From: Gerris lacustris
Lineage: Eukaryota > Arthropoda > Insecta > Hemiptera > Gerridae
Assembly: GCA_951217055.1 (NCBI GenBank)
Contig: OX578279.1
Span: forward strand, 29,972,173-30,036,172
DNA length: 64,000 nt
Direction: 5' to 3'
Shown here: in pieces, positions 59,116-64,000 of the stretch
Position numbering within the stretch: the stretch's first letter is position 1
How the letters are laid out: the number at the start of each line of letters is the position of its first letter
Notes under the pieces: model-generated
Told to the model about the DNA's origin: nothing
The model's database searches: none
The model's input: only the letters and a program-made list of their open reading frames with translations
Translations under genes and position numbers: made by a program

Positions 59116-59639
59116 TCACTTATGCTTGATATTTCATAGTGAAAATGACGATAATTAGTATGATTAAAATATAAAAATATAATGATTTTTTAAAATCATA
59201 AAAATGTTTTTCTAGTCAGTCAGCCAATAGGGGTGGTAAATATCGTAAAAGTAAGCCTTTTTATTTCCTTAATTGACCCAACTACTACTCAAGAATTAAA
59301 AACTACAAGGAACAATTTTCTGATTTCATCAAGGTAATCTTTGATTACTCTTGAAAAAAAAAAAAAAATTTCTGAGTGATTCAAAAAAACTGACATTTTA
59401 ACTTTACCATTTGAATGGCATGTGCCATGTGATCTCATATTTCTTTACCATTTCATAACAATTTCAAAACCTCAATTTCTAACCTCAGTAGTTCCTCAAT
59501 TGATCCTTTTTTCTTTTATCTATCTGACATGATTCAATGCATTGACCATAACCCTCTAGAAGGTCTGAGTACTGTCATTTTTACTTTTTATTTTGTACAA
59601 TAATTCTACACTTGTATTTTGAGCCTCAGCTATCCATCT
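59116..59639. other. AT-rich stretch with a palindrome-family fragment
   Basis: 59255-59330 (CCTTAATTGACCCAACTACT and ACTACAAGGAACAATTTTCT) matches the right end of the insertion at 61710-62316. Nothing else was recognised. Confidence 0.45.
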
Positions 59640-59928
59640 AGCTTTTAACTAGTTCCCTTACCATGAACAGTTATGCACCCTGGACACTATACTTGGGGAG
59701 CAACACTATTTTACTCACCAGCTACCATTGATTTGATTTTGACCCACAGATCTGAGTTCAATTACCGGACCTGCCCCTCCTCCTCCCCACCCTCATCACG
59801 GTGTTTATCCAGCATCATTATATAAATGGGTGGCAGCTTATGAGAAGTGGTGACTAATTGGTAAGGTTTATACAGCTGATAGAGCAACACATCAACCATA
59901 TGTCATTCATTACATATATATATATATA
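59640..59928 (+). mobile_element. SINE, diverged second copy
   Basis: CAGCTACCATTGATTTGATT then GATCTGAGTTCAATTACCGG, and GAGAAGTGGTGACTAATTGG then GTCATTCATTAC with a TA tail, align with the 5S-derived SINE at 44405-44690. The 5S-like promoter is more decayed in this copy. Confidence 0.55.
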
Positions 59929-60759
59929 GTTGTATAAGCCCTTCAGAAGGCATGGCCCTTTCACGGGCTGTTGCCCTACAGAGTTAGTTTATTTAGTACT
60001 CAGGCCCCCCCTAGAGTTCTTGTATCCTACTATAGAGCTCAAGAGTGGAGGGTTAAATCCCCCCAACTTACCTGCTGTCCTCTATTCCAGATACCTACCT
60101 TTTCTACTTCAAGCATTCTGCCCCCTCATTATAGATATATTTCAGAATAGAAGAGAAAAATCCTGAGCAATCTGTATCATAATGGAGGCTAACATTACAC
60201 AATAAAATTAATAAACTTACAGCTGAATTGTCCATTGTGAGATATTCATTTTTCTAGATGAAATAAATTCAGAAGTCTAGGTTTTGTAGAGATTTTAGAT
60301 CATTGTGTAGTTGTACACAAGTCTTGAATAGCCTAAACAGAAATATTAAAGCAAATTATACAAATGAGCAAAAAAAATTGAAATTATTATTTAAGCTGGT
60401 AAAGAGCTTAAAATCAAATTTCAAACACCACATTAAACCTAGATTTAATTGCCAGAGAGGTGTCTTATACAATTAATCGCTATTATTTCATATTATAATT
60501 TTACTCAAAACAAATATTTCAGGATGGACTCCAGTTTTAAGGCCTGCATACCACATTTATCATTTGTTAGTTAAGTTTCAAGCATATGAAGCTAACTTAA
60601 GCAAAAAGTCAAGGGAACTAACCACTCATCAATCATTCTTCATACTTAAAACTCAGGCTTTTATTTTTCAACCCAAACCTCCAATATACTAAGCTAGCAG
60701 CCAGTGATATAGAATTGTTGTTTTAAAGCATACATTTCAATTGACTCCAATATTGACAC

Positions 60760-60843
60760 TAGGGTTCAATGTTTTTGATGTTTGAAATCGAATCGAGACA
60801 ACATCGATGTTTTCGATGCATTGACATCGATGTCCCAACCCTA
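60760..60843. repeat. 84-bp hAT-like hairpin
   Basis: Ends TAGGGTT and AACCCTA are inverted. ACATCGATGTTTTCGATGCA and GACATCGATGTC words form the centre. The sequence after its right end (60844) is a repeat also found at 56001-56070, so the boundary is clear on that side. No good target duplication was seen. Confidence 0.5.
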
Positions 60844-60910
60844 ACTGATACACTACATTGAATTCTCATATTATAATAGATTAAAGTTCAGACCTGAAGA
60901 TGTATAGTCA

Positions 60911-61696
60911 TTTTTAATTAAACCTAATAACTTATTATCCCCTTAAGACCACACAAACAATTATAACATACAAAATAACTCCAGGAAGAAAAAATGTATA
61001 GTTGCATATAAAGAGGTAAATAAATATACCTCCTGAGTATCCCTAAAGAGGTATAATGTATACCCCTTACATCACACTTCCTGAATATTATAAAAATCAA
61101 TGTAATGGTCACTGTTATTGTCTTGTAAAAGTAAATTTAGTTGGTTATAAGCAAATAAGTACAAGTAAAGCCTAAAATTTGAAAAAGCCTTATTCTTTTC
61201 ACTTCTTTCAACAAAAACTCAGTTGTTTCGGGCGGAATGTATACTGCAGTCACATAATGTGTATGTGACATGACACATAGACAACATAAGGACCAACAAT
61301 GTTCTAAAATTTCATTTTTATGGCTTCAAAGAAAAACTGAGGAATCATAAAACAGTATCTTGTTTCAATATTTTTTTTTAAAACCATGCAATATTTTATA
61401 AAACATTATTATTGTATTAATTAATAACTAATAAAATAAAGTAATAAAAATAAAAGTAGACATTTAAAATCAATCCAAGAGAGCAAAAAAATAATATCCA
61501 GAACTAATAAATAGAAATACAGATGTACAATTTTTTACTGAAATTAAATGTTTATCTCAAAGAGCATGATCAGCTTATTCTCGAAAACACACAAAAGCCT
61601 TTTGTTGACCTGCCTCCAAGGGTAATTTTCTATATTTAAGATACTCCATCCCTGCTGGGTAAATTAAGTGATCTATAAGTTTGAGGAAAACACTCA
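60911..61696. other. AT-rich stretch, nothing recognised
   Basis: 61655-61696 belongs to a repeat also present at 62750-62790. No gene. Confidence 0.4.
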
Positions 61697-61709
61697 ACTA
61701 AAACTTCTG

Positions 61710-62316
61710 CAGTAGTTGGGTCTATTAAGGAAATAAAAAGCTCACTTTTGCAATATTTCGACCCCTCCTTGGGTCATTCTCAAGCTGGTAGACTAGAAGT
61801 TATCTTACATTATACTAGTTTTATTCTTGAATTATTTTATTTGAATCTTTTTGATTCTCGTCATTTCTTCTGAAGTCAGGTAATAGTCATGTCACTCGTG
61901 ATATATATGCACTATTTAATATATGTATTTTTAACTTCCTGAAATATATGTTATTTATTTATTATTTTTTCCCTTCTGTTATCATTACAACAATTAATTA
62001 TACTCTTGATAACAGAAGGGAGAAAATAATAAATTAATAACATATATTTCAGGAAGTTAAAAATACATATATTAAATAGTGCATATATATCACAAGTGAC
62101 ATGACTATTACCTGACTTCAGAAGAAATGACGAGAATCAAAAAGATTCAAATAAAATAATTCAAGAATAAAACTAGTATAATGTAAGATAACTTCTAGTC
62201 TACCAGCTTGAGAATGACCCAAGGAGGGGTCGAAATATTGCAAAAGTGAGCTTTTTATTTCCTTAATAGACCCAACTACTGCAAAATAGAATGCTACAAG
62301 GAACAATCTCTAATTT
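61710..62316. mobile_element. Near-perfect palindromic insertion, 13-bp target duplication
   Basis: Arms 61709-61984 and 62007-62282 are both 276 bases, inverted with only a few mismatches, around a 22-base loop. The insertion also has a 34-base tail (62283-62316). ACTAAAACTTCTG flanks both sides (61697-61709 and 62317-62329), and a paralogous uninterrupted sequence exists at about 62755-62812. Each arm contains CTTGAGAATGACCC, a short loop and GGGGTCGAAATATT, a hammerhead-like core. A Penelope-like or other target-primed origin fits but is inference. No coding sequence. Confidence 0.8.
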
Positions 62317-62329
62317 ACTAAAACTTCTG

Positions 62330-64000
62330 TTCAAACAACAAATCATCTTCAGGAATTAAAGTGTCGATGGAGGTCATCTTAATGGATTAAAATAAACTGC
62401 CTCTCACGAATTATAATGTGTTTATTTATCAAAACAGCTTTTGGCCTTTATAAGGCCATCATCAGTGCTGATTTAGGATGAAACAGAGTCACATTTATAA
62501 AATTATAAGAAGGAAGTGAGTCTATATCATGAGAGTCAGTTCACTGTTGATGACAATTTTGCTTTTTGAGTTATATTTCCCAAAAATGAGTAGTTTTTAA
62601 CACCGGTTTTAGCACACAAACATAATCACATAATTGAGTCATACCAAGAAGAGTTAGAGTACAAGGCTGTGTGGATTAAATTACTTGCCACACCTGATTG
62701 GCCATCAATGAATCAAGGGTGGTACAAGAATGTGGGTGCGATTCACGATCCCCCTAAGTGATCAGTAAGTTTTAGGTAAAGCACTCCACTGAAACTTTTG
62801 TCCAAACAACAAAAACCATACTGATTTCCAGAAAAGTGAGACATGGTTTATACTAATGGCCACATCAAATAGATGTGTAAGTGGATCCCTCCATTCTAAA
62901 ATGACTAAATTTTGTGTTGATCAGTTCATAAAAAAAAAAAATAATAATAATAAAAATTAATAAAGGAGGTAAGAATAAACAAGAGCTGACAATCAATTAT
63001 TATTATAGAATAAACTAATAAATAAATAAGTATATATTTAATTACAAAATACATAATAAATTAAGGCCTAGTTTAAATTCACAGAACGAAAAATCAGGTA
63101 CAAAGGTACACAAGACATATTGTCACAAACAGCCAATTACAGTCAAATTATTACAAAGAGAACAAACATGCCTGTTTGATAAGAAACTAATAAGAAGCGT
63201 TAGAATTAGTCAACTTTATATTATAATACGAACAAGTTATGTAATATCGAAGGTACTTCATAGTCTCCATGCTCATTAAGAAGTAAAATAAAAAAGGTAA
63301 ATGAGAGACAAAACACTGACCCATTTCAAACATTACTAAAATAGTAATAAAGAGCCTTCTAGTTGGCCCTAGCCTCCAGTAGGGGTTTATGCCATGGTTT
63401 TAATGCTGTTGACTTGGCTGGGGGATGGGATGTAAAACAGAGGGTAAAAAGACAAAGAAAAATCCTGGATGCTGAAATAGATGACAGAAGAAGGGGAAGA
63501 CAAGACTCTGAAGTAGAAAGTTAATCAACTGTCCATAGACACGCAGAATATAGTACTGGAAGAGTGTAGCCTAAGATAGAGTTAGATTGCTGGTAAAATG
63601 TTAGAGGCCAGGGTTTACTAAAGATTGTAGATCCAAAATTAAGTATTAATATAAATTATTAAAATAGAAGTCCCATGATGGATACAATCTACTGAAACTT
63701 TCTCTTACAATGTAAATACATTGTTACATATATGCAAGGCAAGATAATAATGTTTTAATTAATGAAATAATGCTTACAAGGTGACATTTTTTGTCACTCT
63801 TTCTAAGGCAATTTTATCCAAAAGTATTTTTTTTTTATTATTAACACCTATCCTTTAATTTAAAACAATTGTAATTCTTCTTTTTGACTGCTTAATTGAA
63901 TTATGGAGGTCCTTACTGTATTATATAAAGGAAATTATTTATAATGTAAGCCTGCATTGAGCACTTTTACATTTTAACACTGGGATAAGCTATGTTGAGA
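62330..64000. other. AT-rich stretch, no gene recognised
   Basis: 62440-62475 carries a hairpin word CTGATGATGGCC with GGCCAAAAGC on the minus strand. 62750-62830 is the empty-site paralogue of the palindrome target. The rest, including the less AT-rich 63360-63600, shows no recognised repeat or coding signal. Confidence 0.4.

Overview
This 64 kb window is AT-rich, gene-poor eukaryotic DNA dominated by transposable elements. Long homopolymer and AT tracts, hAT, piggyBac-like, mariner-like and PIF/Harbinger-like elements, Helitrons, LINE fragments and foldback repeats all point to an arthropod, most likely an insect. The order is an impression only (hemipteran-like) and cannot be settled by reading. 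There is no operon, no CRISPR array, no rRNA gene and no convincing intact protein-coding gene.

The only host-gene-like coding signal is a candidate exon at 1649-1855 (+). It has a splice acceptor and encodes the second half of an immunoglobulin-type domain. If it is real, much of the rest of the window may be intron or intergenic DNA of that gene.

Layout. 1-1973: unique sequence, one foldback arm, a GC-rich repeat and the Ig exon. 1974-3151: mariner-like composite element. 5463-10130: a three-level nest, with an outer hAT (8-bp target duplication) holding a foldback element that holds an inner hAT (its own 8-bp duplication) with a broken transposase. 11275-11640: a foldback copy interrupted by a Harbinger-like MITE. 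13021-21927: a near-identical duplicated segment (copies A and B); copy A carries a 3.3 kb hAT at a site still empty in copy B, and a TIR element with six 288-bp tandem repeats lies between the copies. 24294-24865: a hairpin element with two inverted tRNA-like sequences. 29374-32048: a Helitron with many tandem heads and a 701-bp tandem duplication. 33760-34122 and 61697-62329: palindromic insertions with 13-14 bp target duplications and a hammerhead-like core motif. 35724-48322: foldback copies, several hAT and piggyBac-like MITEs, a 738-bp palindrome and a 5S rRNA-derived SINE. 49979-52640: two LINE pseudogenes in opposite orientation. 54058-55563: a hAT MITE with a piggyBac-like MITE and a tRNA-foldback fragment nested in it. 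57462-59115: a Helitron helicase pseudogene beside a palindrome containing two Helitron 3' ends. 59640-64000: a second SINE copy, a short hAT-like hairpin and mostly unique sequence.

Nothing here works together as a pathway. The value of the window is its clear insertion history: nested insertions, target duplications, one genuine empty site and several self-complementary elements. All similarity calls were made by eye; none was checked against a database.
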